NCBI RefSeq assembly: GCF_002368395.1
Contig: NZ_AP018254.1
Span: 1,426,001-1,490,000, forward strand
Source: Calothrix sp. NIES-3974
GTDB lineage: Bacteria; Cyanobacteriota; Cyanobacteriia; Cyanobacteriales; Nostocaceae
DNA: 64,000 nucleotides
Reading direction: 5' to 3'
Part shown: piece by piece, positions 43,613-54,200 of the stretch
Position numbering within the stretch: the first letter of the stretch is position 1
Layout of the letters: each line of letters opens with the position of its first letter
The notes under the pieces: model-generated
What the model saw: the letters and a program-made list of their open reading frames with translations, nothing else
The model's database searches: none
Told to the model about the DNA's origin: nothing
Translations under genes and position numbers: made by a program

Positions 43613-43679
43613 TATAGGTATTGTTGTTTAGACGACATATACTGCTACAATCTGACCGCAATCACAACAGAGGTAAATT

Positions 43680-45416
43680 ATGAGACGAGATAAACTTTCC
43701 CCTGGGTTAATCCTGGCAGTTGAAGACTTTGAAAATGAAGGAGACGAAGGATTAGTCACCCATCGCCGTTCCTTGGGGATTGTTGCACCCAAAAGCACAA
43801 TTAAGCCCACCCGCAGTATAGTTTTTGTCTACTGCGACGAAAATGCTGACCTCAGCCATCTAGAACAGTATGGTATCGAATTCAACCAAAATCATGGAAG
43901 TGTACGTACAGCCTACCTGTCGATGGAAGCGATTGATGCCCTGTCCGAAGACCCCGCCATCCAACGCATCAAACCATCACGGAAAATGAAACTGTTGATG
44001 GAAACAGCTCCTGCACGGGTGAAATTACCTGAATTTAAACTCAAAACCAAACTCACTGGTAAAGGCGTAATTATCGGCGTGATTGATAGCGGTATCGATG
44101 CCAAACATCCCGCTTTTGCTGGACGTATTCTCCGGATTTGGGATCAAACCCTACCAGGTTCTGGTGTGCCAGAGGGTAAATATGGAGCCGAGTTAACAGG
44201 GGAACAATTAACCATTTCCCAAGACACTGATGCCCACGGAACCCACGTGGCTGGTATTGCATCTGCTCAAGATGAAACCTATGGTGGTGTTGCTCCTGAT
44301 GCTGAGTTAATTGTTGTCAAATCCGACCTACAGGATGCCCATATTGCCGATGCAGTCCGTTATGTTTTCCGCATTGCCACCGAGCTAGGTCGTCCAGCTG
44401 TGGTCAACATGAGTTTGGGTGGCCACGCAGATGCCCATGATGGTAGCGATTCCCTCTCCAAAGTGATTGATGCCGAAACCGGTCCAGGTAGAATTGTTTG
44501 TTGTGCCGCAGGTAATGAGGGCAACGATAATATCCACGGACAGGGACAAGTTGCAGTCAATCAAATGCATTCCATGCGCTTTCGAGTCCCCTGGGGACAG
44601 GTGGGTATAGTTTGGTTAAACGGTTGGTATTCTGGGGAAACCCAACTGGAAATTCAAATGCGTAGTCCCAGTGGCTTTGTCACCCCTTGGCAAAAAGTTG
44701 TCAGCGACCCCTCGGTAAATCCAGCCCAAGAATATAGACTTCCCGATGCTCGTGTACAAGTAGTTGCACCAGGTCCAGACCCGATGAATGGAGATTACAA
44801 CTTTTTTGTCCAAATTCGCGGTGTGAGCGGTTCAGTTCCTGTGACTGGTGGTGTGTGGCAATTACGCCTACGCAACAAGGGTCAAAAAGATACCCAGGTT
44901 AACGTTTGGACTTTAGATGATGCGGGTGCTGTTTTCTTCACCGGACAAAGTGCCCAAGATAGTATGAAAATTGGCTCTCCCGGTGCTGCCGCCAGTGCAA
45001 TCACTGTGGCATCATTTACCACCCGTAATCAATATACAGATATTGATAATCAAAAGCGGGAAGTTGGATTAACCCTAGATGATATATCCGACTTTAGTAG
45101 CGAAGGTCCCCTACGTAATGGGGCACAAAAACCCGATGTAGCAGCACCTGGAGCCATGATTGTTTCTACCCTCTCTTCTAGTGCCAAAATGCCACGTTCC
45201 ATGATGCTCAATTCCAAATTTGTCGCAATGGCGGGAACCAGTATGGCTACACCCTTTGTCAGTGGATTGGTGGCATTGTTGTTGGAACGTGATCCCCAAC
45301 TAACACCGGATGCAATTAAAGAAATTTTCCGGAAAAATTCCCAGATTCCGGGACAAGAACAGGGAACATTTGATATTAAATGGGGTTTTGGTTTAATTAA
45401 CGCCGAAAATCTCTAG
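43680..45416 (+). CDS. S8 family serine peptidase (subtilase)
   Basis: A 578-residue subtilisin-like protease. The catalytic triad is complete: Asp136 region GVIDSGIDAKHPAF, His in DAHGTHVAGIAS (near 190), and Ser in MAGTSMATPFVSGLVALL (near 521), with oxyanion Asn in CCAAGNEGNDN. Residues 1-120 form an inhibitor_I9-like prodomain region (HLEQYGIEFNQNHGSVRTAY). No signal peptide or membrane anchor is visible, so it may be cytoplasmic or exported by another route. An inserted beta-rich domain (about 300-420) between Asn and Ser resembles the PA/jelly-roll insert of larger subtilases. Isolated gene. Confidence 0.93.
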   Translation: MRRDKLSPGLILAVEDFENEGDEGLVTHRRSLGIVAPKSTIKPTRSIVFVYCDENADLSHLEQYGIEFNQNHGSVRTAYLSMEAIDALSEDPAIQRIKPSRKMKLLMETAPARVKLPEFKLKTKLTGKGVIIGVIDSGIDAKHPAFAGRILRIWDQTLPGSGVPEGKYGAELTGEQLTISQDTDAHGTHVAGIASAQDETYGGVAPDAELIVVKSDLQDAHIADAVRYVFRIATELGRPAVVNMSLGGHADAHDGSDSLSKVIDAETGPGRIVCCAAGNEGNDNIHGQGQVAVNQMHSMRFRVPWGQVGIVWLNGWYSGETQLEIQMRSPSGFVTPWQKVVSDPSVNPAQEYRLPDARVQVVAPGPDPMNGDYNFFVQIRGVSGSVPVTGGVWQLRLRNKGQKDTQVNVWTLDDAGAVFFTGQSAQDSMKIGSPGAAASAITVASFTTRNQYTDIDNQKREVGLTLDDISDFSSEGPLRNGAQKPDVAAPGAMIVSTLSSSAKMPRSMMLNSKFVAMAGTSMATPFVSGLVALLLERDPQLTPDAIKEIFRKNSQIPGQEQGTFDIKWGFGLINAENL

Positions 45417-45425
45417 GGTATTTGC

Positions 45426-45454
45426 GTAGAGACGACCGGACAGGTTGTCTCTAC
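45426..45454. repeat. Palindromic repeat between convergent genes
   Basis: GTAGAGACGACCGG / ACAGGTTGTCTCTAC, an imperfect copy of the GTAGAGACG palindrome, between the subtilase and sucrose-phosphate synthase stops. It could serve as a bidirectional transcription barrier. Confidence 0.75.
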
Positions 45455-45466
45455 AATACAAACCCA

Positions 45467-47668
45467 TTACACGGCAACCATTTCCTGTTCCTGGGGGGAT
45501 AAACTGCCAAAAAAGTCGTAATAATCCAGCGCTTCTAATATCCCCCAAGCATGATGACCCTTAGCAAAATAGATTTGTGAGTAACCACGGAGTTTTTCAA
45601 TCTCCTGACTATAATTACCAACTACCACTCCTAATGTATTACCAGCTAGCATCGATTCATCATTACCCGACGCACCTGCAACTAAAAAGCGTTTAATTGG
45701 TAATCCCCACTTTAGGGCACTATAGCGAATTGCATCACCTTTAGATGCGCGAATTGGTAATAAATCTAGATACATATTATGGCTAAATATACCCTTCACA
45801 TGTAGTCTACGCCGACGCAGGTGGCGCATAATCTCTCGAAAACTCAGCGATTTTTGCATATCGACAAAATAGCTGATTTTAAATTTGCCTTGACCTTCCG
45901 GTGGTTGCAACTCAATTCCCGGTAATTCCGCTAAAGCTTGTCGAACTTCTTCTGGTTGCCAGCGATAATTAATATGTCTTTGCCAATTCGTGTCCAGAAC
46001 CACTTTTGGTCCATAGTATATTTCGCTGCCAGTGGAAACAATTAATAAATCTGGCATGGGAAAGCGCCATTCTTCCAACATTTCCAGTGTGCTGGGTAAA
46101 TTTCGACCAGTGGCAATGCCGACTCCAGTTGTATTTCCCTCACTACGCAAGCGTTCAATGAGTTTTTTCAGCGCTTCCTGGTCTCCTAATAGGGTATTAT
46201 CAATCTCGCACACCAGAAATCGATCCGCAGTCGGTAAACGGTTAGTTTCCGGAACTTGCCAATCGGGTAAATTATCGGCAGGTGCTTGACGTAGGGGACT
46301 GAGTAAGGATTGAACCCGTAATTGTTTGAGTTGTTGAACCTGTTCTAGGTAACTCTTGACGTGACTATCCCAGGAGAAATGTTGACGGACATTGTTCAAG
46401 CCATTTTTTGACCATTCTTGCCACTGTTTTTTGTCTGTGAGTGCTAGTTTTAAGGCATCTTGAATCTGTTGAATATTCAGGGGATCGATGAGTTGACCAT
46501 TATGACAAGCTGCAAGAATATCGCGAGGACCCCCATCTGCGGTGGCAATAATTGGCACTCCACAGGCTGTGGCTTCAATTAAAGTTAAACCAAAGGGTTC
46601 GGTCAAGGCTGGGTTAATAAACACTCCTTGGGTTGCGGTTAATAATCGATATAATTCCGGTACATCATCGGCTGTATGATGTTTGGGATAGGCAACATGT
46701 CCGTAAAGGTCGTAGCGGTCAATTAGTTGGAGTATTTCCGTTAAAACTTGACGTGGACCCGATTCCATCGTCGTAATATCGTCACGATTTCCTAACACTA
46801 AAAGTAGATTCGCTAACTGACGTAATTCCGCGTCTTCCCCGTAGGCTTTGACCAGGGTACTAACATTTTTACGAATTGCTGGTCGCGATAATGCCATAAT
46901 GATTGGCTTATTGGGGTCTTGGAGAAATCTATAAATTTCTTGGGTAATTTGGGGAGGTTGCCAATCTTGTGGTGGGGGATAGAATTGATCAAGGGCTACA
47001 CCGGGAGGAATCACAACCATCCGTTTTGGTTGGTAATGGTCGTACATTCCGTACTGTTGGACGACTTCTTGGTTTGTACTGGCAATAATTAGGGAAGCAC
47101 TAGCTAGGGTTGTTTCTTCAGCTTCGATGCGGGTACTGATATGGAAATTACTTTCAATGGATTCAGGTTTGCTGCCATTTTCTAATAGTCTTTGTCGTTT
47201 TACCCTTCCCAGGGAGTGACCTGTATGTACTAGGGGAACCCCCAACCACCCTGCTACCCGACAAGCTACGTAACCAGCATCGGCATAATGGGAATGAATT
47301 ACGTCTGGTAATTGGCCAATTTGACGCAGATACCTTAGTAATTCATCCGCAAAAGCATCTAAATAGGGCCACAAAACTTCTTTGCGTAGGTAGCGACGTG
47401 GACCACAATTAAGGCGAACAATTTGGGTTTTATCATTTAAAACTTCAATGGATTTGCCATAGTCGGGACTGACCTTGGGGTCGTGAACTGCGCGAGTCAC
47501 TAAGTCAACTCTTTTGACTTCTGGATTAGCTGCTAAAGCCAAGGCTAGCTCTAATACGTATTTTATTTGTCCGCCCGTATCTGCATCACGACCTAGTTCT
47601 AAATTATCTCCGCGAATTAAGCCATGAACGCTAACCAGAAGGATGTATAATCCTGAGCTATTTAACAT
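45467..47668 (-). CDS. sps: Sucrose-phosphate synthase with degenerate HAD phosphatase domain
   Basis: A 733-residue cytosolic enzyme making sucrose 6-phosphate from UDP- or ADP-glucose and fructose 6-phosphate, for osmoprotection and, in filaments, carbon transport. The GT-B glycosyltransferase part spans about 1-450, with LVSVHGLIRGDNLELGRDAD, HSLGRVKRQRLLENGSK and the donor-site EPFGLTLIEATACGVP. A sucrose-phosphatase-like HAD domain follows (about 480-725). Its first motif reads VCEIDNTLL, with Glu replacing the nucleophilic Asp of DxDxT, so it is probably inactive, as reported for the Synechocystis enzyme. The start is an ATG at 47,668; an upstream frame opening at 47,704 adds nothing family-like. 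Confidence 0.92.
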   Translation of the reverse strand: MLNSSGLYILLVSVHGLIRGDNLELGRDADTGGQIKYVLELALALAANPEVKRVDLVTRAVHDPKVSPDYGKSIEVLNDKTQIVRLNCGPRRYLRKEVLWPYLDAFADELLRYLRQIGQLPDVIHSHYADAGYVACRVAGWLGVPLVHTGHSLGRVKRQRLLENGSKPESIESNFHISTRIEAEETTLASASLIIASTNQEVVQQYGMYDHYQPKRMVVIPPGVALDQFYPPPQDWQPPQITQEIYRFLQDPNKPIIMALSRPAIRKNVSTLVKAYGEDAELRQLANLLLVLGNRDDITTMESGPRQVLTEILQLIDRYDLYGHVAYPKHHTADDVPELYRLLTATQGVFINPALTEPFGLTLIEATACGVPIIATADGGPRDILAACHNGQLIDPLNIQQIQDALKLALTDKKQWQEWSKNGLNNVRQHFSWDSHVKSYLEQVQQLKQLRVQSLLSPLRQAPADNLPDWQVPETNRLPTADRFLVCEIDNTLLGDQEALKKLIERLRSEGNTTGVGIATGRNLPSTLEMLEEWRFPMPDLLIVSTGSEIYYGPKVVLDTNWQRHINYRWQPEEVRQALAELPGIELQPPEGQGKFKISYFVDMQKSLSFREIMRHLRRRRLHVKGIFSHNMYLDLLPIRASKGDAIRYSALKWGLPIKRFLVAGASGNDESMLAGNTLGVVVGNYSQEIEKLRGYSQIYFAKGHHAWGILEALDYYDFFGSLSPQEQEMVAV

Positions 47669-48159
47669 TGTGAATTCCTTTGCAACTGTGTGTTTGGTAG
47701 GCAAAATAAATGTAACTAACTGGCTATTTAGGGCAGAAATAGATGAATCATGAATACGATTATGGGGACACTATAAAGTACAGTTTAGTTTACTTTGGTC
47801 ATCGGATATAGATAATTATGCCTATACCTAAAGGAGTATTTTAGGAAAATGTAAATTCTACTAACGTATCTTGATATCTGGCTCAAATTATCGTCAAAAT
47901 ATTCATCATGTTTCCATCTGTTGCCGATAGATTCATGATTTTACTGATGGTGTTTATAAATATTATATATGTCTGGTTGCAGCACTGAACGTTCTATTTG
48001 TTGTGAATGCTGCTTTTTGCTGTAAAATGGGGTTTCACACCAGGTGTTGGCAAGGTTTTTATTGTCATTAAATTGGGCGCATCGGAAATATAAAAGCGGT
48101 TTTAGGTGAGTTTTTTGAATTTGAAAACTTACTGGCAAAAAATATGCTATCTGCCGTAT
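47669..48159. other. Intergenic, no gene seen
   Basis: About 490 bp between two minus-strand genes, AT-rich, with no repeat copy or hairpin-T tract that I could identify. Confidence 0.4.
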
Positions 48160-49299
48160 TTAATCGATGGATGCTAATGCGATCGCAGCGTTTGTACCGC
48201 CAAAACCGAAGCTCCAGCAGATAATATTTTGGACGGGTATTTCTTTGGCTGTATTTAATAGGTTCACAGGAAATTCTGAATTATTTAAGCCAACGCAGGG
48301 GGGTAATATTTGGGTTTTTAGTGCCATCAAAGAAAAAGCTACACCCAAGGCTCCAGATGCACCAATTGTATGACCAGTTGCTCCTTTGGTGGAACTGACG
48401 TAGGGATGGTTGGTAAATACGGTTTGAATAATTTGGCTTTCGACTATATCATTACGGATGGTTGCAGTGCCGTGGGCATGAATGTATTCTATATCACTTA
48501 CTTGTCGGGAACTGCGTTGCAGACATTTTTGAATGGCGATAATTGCACTTTTACCACTTGGGTCGGGAGCATTGGGATGATATGCATCGTTGGTGAGGGC
48601 AAAACCGAGAATTTCTCCGTAAATCTGCGCTTGACGTTGCTGGGCTAGCTCTAGGGACTCTAACACTAGTATTGCTCCTCCTTCCCCTAAAACTAATCCC
48701 TGTCGTTCTCGGTCAAAGGGATAGGCTCCGGTTTTTGCTAAGGCTCCCATTTGCCGAAAACCCGTAATTGTCAATGGTGTAATTGGTGCTTCTATAGCCC
48801 CCGTAATTACTCGGTGACATTGACCAAATTTAATTAAGGAAGTTGCTTGGGCGATCGCGACAATTCCCGTTGCACAGGCTGCCATTGGTGCTTGGACAAT
48901 ACCAGTTGCTCCAATTTTGCGCGCAACTGCGATCGCATTCATATGGGGTAAGTTTTCTAACCAGTTTTCTGCTTGGCTTTTATCCGTGTATCCACAGCGA
49001 GTAAGGGCTTCCCACTGAGCTTGAAATCCCCGACTCGACCCAATCACGACCCCTGTATCCACTAAGGGGGAGGATAATGATAAACCTGCATCTAACAGTG
49101 CGGAGGTGAGGATAGGTGCGGTAATTTCCCCTAGTGTTTGCGGTCGATCAGCAATCATCCCCAGGGGTAAGGGTTCTAGTTCCAGAAAGGGTTGGTGGAT
49201 TTTGATCCCTGATTGACCTGCGATTAAATTTTGCCAGCTAGTTTGTAAGCTTGTTCCTAGGGCTGATTGTAAACCTATACCTGTGACAACGACCCGCAT
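48160..49299 (-). CDS. Beta-ketoacyl-ACP synthase II-like (FabF paralog)
   Basis: A 379-residue condensing enzyme, somewhat shorter than housekeeping FabF (about 410). Catalytic Cys142 is in ACATGIVAIAQA, His276 in HAHGTATIRND, Lys305/His310 in TKGATGHTIGASGALG, so the Cys-His-His triad is complete. The end has CWSFGFGGTNAAIALA. It extends acyl chains on ACP with malonyl-ACP. No acyl carrier protein or reductase gene is adjacent, so it is either a fatty-acid accessory copy or a stand-alone synthase for a specialised lipid. ATG start at 49,299. Confidence 0.9.
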   Translation of the reverse strand: MRVVVTGIGLQSALGTSLQTSWQNLIAGQSGIKIHQPFLELEPLPLGMIADRPQTLGEITAPILTSALLDAGLSLSSPLVDTGVVIGSSRGFQAQWEALTRCGYTDKSQAENWLENLPHMNAIAVARKIGATGIVQAPMAACATGIVAIAQATSLIKFGQCHRVITGAIEAPITPLTITGFRQMGALAKTGAYPFDRERQGLVLGEGGAILVLESLELAQQRQAQIYGEILGFALTNDAYHPNAPDPSGKSAIIAIQKCLQRSSRQVSDIEYIHAHGTATIRNDIVESQIIQTVFTNHPYVSSTKGATGHTIGASGALGVAFSLMALKTQILPPCVGLNNSEFPVNLLNTAKEIPVQNIICWSFGFGGTNAAIALASID

Positions 49300-50074
49300 T
49301 TGGATTTTGGATTTTGGATTTTGGATTGAATGTTGGTTTTTTTAGTCTTAATTTTAGATTTTGGATTGAATATATCAAGAAGTAAGTCGGTGTAAAAAAA
49401 ATTAGGGGTTGCTGAATACAAATATGAATTGAAGTGTAGAGACGTAGCATCGCCATGTCTTTACGACAATTGTGGTTTCCAGACAAAATGTAAATAATCA
49501 TAATTCATACCCAAATTCCGCAACACCAAAAATCAAGGTATGTCCGAAGCAAGTGGAACGCAGTGAAAGGAAGCAATCTCAAGGCTATAAATGTTGTTTA
49601 CAATCGGTTTCATAATGAAGTTGATTTGTGCTGACTTACTTAAGGGAGGTGTTTTGAGATGGTTAATGCTTGAAAAGACATAGCCATGCTACTTTTCTAA
49701 TGTCACCTGTCACCCGTTAACTGTCAACAAACTACAAACCACGATAAAATATATTCAGCAATCCGATTTAAGTCGTGAAAAATAGCGTGCCGTTGACTGT
49801 CAACTGTTAGCAACCCCACATCTTATGATTTCACAAATCACCCTCGGACAGATGTATATTCACGTTAATTCAAAAAAATTGGATTTATTTCCACCGTGTC
49901 AAATTTTGATGACATATTCGGCAAAAATAAATCCGGTTGGTAATCCTAGTTCTGATTAATCTTCCCTCTTCCCTTGGTTGTAAATAGGGAGTGGGGAATA
50001 GGGAGTAGTGAATAGTAGGAAAAAAATACTTTCCTAGGTTATGGTGTCAGCTTTACATTTAGGCTGTTCCACTA
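49300..50074. other. Intergenic repeat-rich region
   Basis: About 775 bp without a gene. Contains TTTTGGATTTTGGATT repeats (49,300-49,330), a GTAGAGACGTAGCATCGCC palindrome (49,436-49,464), a GTTAACTGTCAACAAAC stretch, a partial CAATCCGATTTAAGTCGTG repeat (49,759), and a weak copy of the TTACATGTAGGCT tail family at about 50,050-50,070 (GCTTTACATTTAGGCTGTTC). Confidence 0.5.
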
Positions 50075-50899
50075 TTACTCATTAGGTTTTTTGAGATTTT
50101 CCGCACCTTCAGTCACCTTAGCGGAATCAATGCGATCGCCTTGTTGAATTTTGTCAACCACATCCATTCCCTCGGTGACATAACCAAATACAGCGTAATC
50201 ACCATCTAGGAAACCCAATTCCGTCAGAGCAAAATAAAACTGGGAAGAAGCGGAATTTGGTAATTGCGATCGCGCCATTGCCACTGCACCTAATTTATGA
50301 TTTAACTCCGGTGGTTGGGACATTTTCGCCTCTTTAAAGGTTTTACCGTAAATTGGTTCAGCCGCTCCTTTGGGTTTAATTTCTAAGGGTACGTATCTCA
50401 CATTCTTGGTTTCAGGGTCAATAAAACTACCCGTACCTAAGCGCTGAATGGGGAATTTTTCATCTTTTCCTTGGGGGTCGCCTCCCTGAACAACGAAAGG
50501 TTGAGGTTCACGGACGACACGGTGAAATACCAAACCGTCATAAACTCCGCGTTGAACCAAGTCAACAAAATTACCTGCCGTAATGGGTGCGTTATTCCCA
50601 TCTACTTCGATGGTGATTGGCGAACCTTTAACGGTCATGACCACCGTTGCTTTGCCTTCCAGTCTTGGTATATTGTTCATTCCGGGAATAACCTCTTTTG
50701 TTGTATTGTTTGCGATTTTCTCTTCCCCATCCTCCGTTTTCGTGGATTGAGGATTGGATGCAACAGCTTGACTTGTAGCAGCAGCAACGGCAGAATTAAT
50801 GGCGTTGTTGGAGATTGAGGACTGATTTGCACATCCATTCAGAGTCAGCACCGTGAGAATAAGAAAGGTAATGCAAAATCTGGATAACTTCAACCGCAT
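50075..50899 (-). CDS. Cyclophilin-type peptidyl-prolyl isomerase lipoprotein
   Basis: A 274-residue exported isomerase. The signal is a lipoprotein leader ([20 protein letters not shown]) with lipobox LNGC, Cys23 being the lipid-modified residue. A polar linker (about 24-85) rich in Ala, Ser and Asn follows, then a compact cyclophilin domain (about 85-270) with [20 protein letters not shown] (catalytic Arg region HRVV), QGGDPQGK, and [20 protein letters not shown]. The fold matches the bacterial extracytoplasmic group. It probably helps protein folding in the periplasm or thylakoid lumen. Confidence 0.92.
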   Translation of the reverse strand: MRLKLSRFCITFLILTVLTLNGCANQSSISNNAINSAVAAATSQAVASNPQSTKTEDGEEKIANNTTKEVIPGMNNIPRLEGKATVVMTVKGSPITIEVDGNNAPITAGNFVDLVQRGVYDGLVFHRVVREPQPFVVQGGDPQGKDEKFPIQRLGTGSFIDPETKNVRYVPLEIKPKGAAEPIYGKTFKEAKMSQPPELNHKLGAVAMARSQLPNSASSQFYFALTELGFLDGDYAVFGYVTEGMDVVDKIQQGDRIDSAKVTEGAENLKKPNE

Positions 50900-50969
50900 G
50901 GTTCAGATTTAAATTCGACCACCGTATCTTAATACTCTCCAGGCGATTTTGGGGTGAAAATATACAAAT

Positions 50970-51210
50970 TCAATTTGAAATTCTACCACGGATGGTAGCT
51001 ACTGTTTCCAGATTTGAGGCAGAACTTTCATCTTGGATGTCCCCACGCTTTAATATAACGGGAAACTGATCAAGGTATAACGGGAAACTGATCAAGGAAT
51101 TTTTCGTAGAGAGCGATCGCTTGAGTCGGTTGCTTTTGGGAAACGAATAATTCCCCACAATCTTGATAAAGCTTAGGAATCAGATTCCGAAATTCTGAAA
51201 GTCCTGCCAT
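50970..51210 (-). pseudogene. Small TPR-like frame broken by a 22-bp tandem duplication
   Basis: From the ATG at 51,210 a frame reads MAGLSEFRNLIPKLYQDCGE through QAIALYEKFLDQFPVIP and stops at 51,070. The 22-bp unit at 51,054-51,075 is repeated exactly at 51,076-51,097. Removing one copy joins this frame to a second one ending at 50,970 (LKRGDIQDESSASNLETVAT), giving about 72 residues. The N-terminal part is helical and TPR-like. The gene or gene end was therefore intact before a recent slippage event, or the small frame was never a gene. Confidence 0.5.
51054..51097. repeat. Exact 22-bp tandem duplication
   Basis: Two perfect copies of TATAACGGGAAACTGATCAA followed by GG. It shifts the reading frame of the small minus-strand frame across it. 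Confidence 0.97.
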
Positions 51211-51246
51211 CTTTTCTAAGGATTCGAGCGAACAAGATTGTAGATT

Positions 51247-51273
51247 GTAGAGACGTAATATATTACGTCTATA
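51247..51273. repeat. Palindromic repeat GTAGAGACGTAATA type
   Basis: GTAGAGACGTAATA / TATTACGTCTATAA, near-perfect palindrome located 7 bp downstream of the oxoprolinase stop on the minus strand. AT-rich version of the GTAGAGACG family. Confidence 0.8.
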
Positions 51274-51279
51274 ATAATA

Positions 51280-54200
51280 TTAAGTTTCTACGATGACGGA
51301 ACCAAATCCCCCACCCCCAGGGGTTTCGATGACAAATACATCCCCTGGATTCACCACTACTTCTGCCTTCCCTGCTAAAATCTCCTCCGTACCATCAGAA
51401 CGCACAATCAAATTACGTCCTGTTTTCCCCGGTTGACCACCCATCAATCCAAAGGGAGGGACAATCCGGTGTCCCGATAGAATTGCTGCTGTCATGTTTT
51501 CGCGGAAACGTAGGCGACGAATTACACCATTACCGCCCCGGTATTTACCGATGCCGCCACTATGGGTACGAATGGCAAATTCCTCAAGGATGACGGGAAA
51601 TCGCCATTCTAAGACTTCTGGGTCGGTAAGGCGTGAATTGGTCATATGGGTGTGAACGGCATCCGCACCATCAAAACTGGCTCCGGCTCCAGAACCGCCA
51701 CAAATTGTTTCATAGTACTGGTAGTGCTGATTACCAAAGGTAAAATTATTCATAGTCCCTTGGGAAGCTGCCATTACTCCTAATGCACCATAAAGAGCAT
51801 TAGCGATCGCTTGGGAGGTTTCCACATTGCCAGCGACGACAGCTGCGGGGGGATGGGGATTGAGTAAGCAGCCTTCGGGGACGATGATTTCCAAGGGTTT
51901 CAGACAGCCGGCGTTGAGGGGGATATCATCGGCAACCAGGGTACGGAAGACATAGAGAACAACGGCTTTACAAACTGCTAGGGGTGCGTTGAGATTGGTG
52001 GGTTGCTGGGGGGAAGTACCTGTAAAATCAATGCGGGCGGAGCGAGTGGCTGCATCAATTTGGATTTCTACACAGATTTGACAGATGTGGTGATTATTCC
52101 CTAAACTAGCTGCGTAGAAAGGCGCGTCTACATCCAGTTGATAGGTGAATTTACCGGGTTTTAGCACCTCAATGGCTCGCCGCACCGACGCTTCCGCATT
52201 ATCCTGTATGTACTGCATATAGGTTTGTACCGTGTCCAACCCATAGGTGGCTACCAAGCGGCACAGTTCCTGTACTCCTCGCTCATTGGCGGCAATTTGG
52301 GCTTGCAGATCACCCAAATTTTGCATCGGATTACGGGTAGGATAGGGGCTATTGGCCAGCACATTTAGTAATTCTGCTTCCAGAAAGCCTCCCTGGTCTA
52401 CGATTTGCAGATTATCCAGTAAAATGCCTTCTTGGTCGATTGATTGGCTGTAGGGCGGCATCGAACCCGGTGTAATACCACCAATATCGGCATGGTGTCC
52501 ACGGGAAGCAACATAAAAGGTGGGTGTGGTGTGTCCGGGAAGAAATACGGGGGTGATGACCGTGATATCGGGGAGGTGAGTACCACCGTTGTAGGGGTTA
52601 TTGGCAGCAAAGACATCTCCCGGTTTCATGGTGCTGCCTTTGACACGAATTAAACTACCCACACTGTCACCCATAGAACCCAAATGCACAGGAATGTGGG
52701 GAGCGTTTGCCACTAGTTGTCCCTGATGGTCAAAAATGGCACAGGAGAAATCCAGTCGTTCCTTGATGTTTACTGAGTAGCTGGTATTTTGTAAAACGAT
52801 GCCCATTTCCTCAGCGATGGATTGGAAGAGATTGTTAAAAATCTCTAACATAACTGGATCGGGTCTGGTGGTTGTGGCGATGGGGAGAGATGGGGTGGTG
52901 GTAATTTCCTCGACTTTGGTTAAAATCAAATAGTTCTGGGGTGTCACTTCCGCACACCAACCCGGTTCAATGACATTGGTTCCCGTAGCTTCCAAAATCA
53001 ACGCCGCTCCCGTAATGCGATCGCCGACTTTCAGGTCTTGACGACGGTAAACAGGGGTATCATGCCATGCACCCTTAGTGTAGATTTGCACAGATGCGAT
53101 CGCCTGTAAAGGGGTAGTTCTCTGGTGAGGTGGTAAAGGTACAGGAATGGGTTCAGCAGGAGCAATGGCTTCCACAAAGGCAGCTTCCACAATCAAATCC
53201 TTATCAGGGAAGGAAAATCCATAGCGTTGCCGATACATCTGCTCAAATTGCGATCGCATAATGTCTATTTTGGCAAAATCCACATTTAAAGCGGAATCTG
53301 TTCCCTGATAACGCAATCTGATTTTAGGAACAGTTTGAATCCGCTCTGGACTCACCCCCTGGGCAATAATTTCCCCTCGACTCTCCCCATCCAGGTCTAC
53401 CAAAGCCTGCTCTAGGGAGGCCATGATACTTTCCTCTAGTTTCGCTTCAATTGCCCTTTCCTTCAAAATGCGTACATCCGCCAAACCAATTCCATAGGCA
53501 GATAAAACCCCTGCCAAAGGATGGATAAAAATCCGTTTCATCCCCAACGCTTCCGCAATCAAACAAGCATGTTGTCCACCAGCTCCACCAAAACAACAGA
53601 GGGTATACTGGGTGACATCATAGCCACGCTGGATGGAAATTTTTTTGATTGCATTGGCCATTTTCTCGATGGCAATGGCTAAAAATCCGGCAGCAACCTC
53701 CTCATCACTGCGAGTATCACCCGTTTGCGCGCGAATTTCTGCATTCAACTGGGCAAATTTTTCCATTACCACCTGGTCATCAATGGGTAAATTCCCCTGG
53801 GGACCAAACACCTGGGGAAAGAATTGCGGCTGAATTTTACCCAAACGCACATTACAATCCGTCACCGTCAACGGACCACCGCGACGATAGCAAGCAGGAC
53901 CCGGATTCGCTCCCGCAGATTCTGGACCCACCCGATAGCGATCGCCGTCAAATCGCAGTATTGATCCACCCCCCGCAGCAACGGTATGAATGGACATCAT
54001 GGGTACATACATACGTACCCCAGCGATTTCCGTTTCCAAGGTACGCTCATACTCACCGTTGTAGTGGGACACATCCGTGGAAGTACCACCCATATCAAAA
54101 CCAATGATTTGGGAAAATCCGGCGGCTGTACTTGTTTTTACCGCCCCCACAATACCACCCGCAGGTCCAGAAAGAATACTATCCTTACCTTGAAATCTAC

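Larger units (their letters stand above)
42659..43679. repeat. Long intergenic repeat field
   Basis: About 1 kb without a gene. After AT-rich unclassified DNA it holds the AGAGGATGTT element (43,095-43,269), a GTAGTCCACCAC...CCACTACTACAAACCCC segment related to the one near 2010, and a TTTCTCACGAGTGA...TTTTTGAGAAATCAGGG hairpin repeat (43,507-43,612). The last 60 bp before 43,680 should hold the leader of the subtilase gene (AGAGG 6-10 nt before the ATG). Confidence 0.5.
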
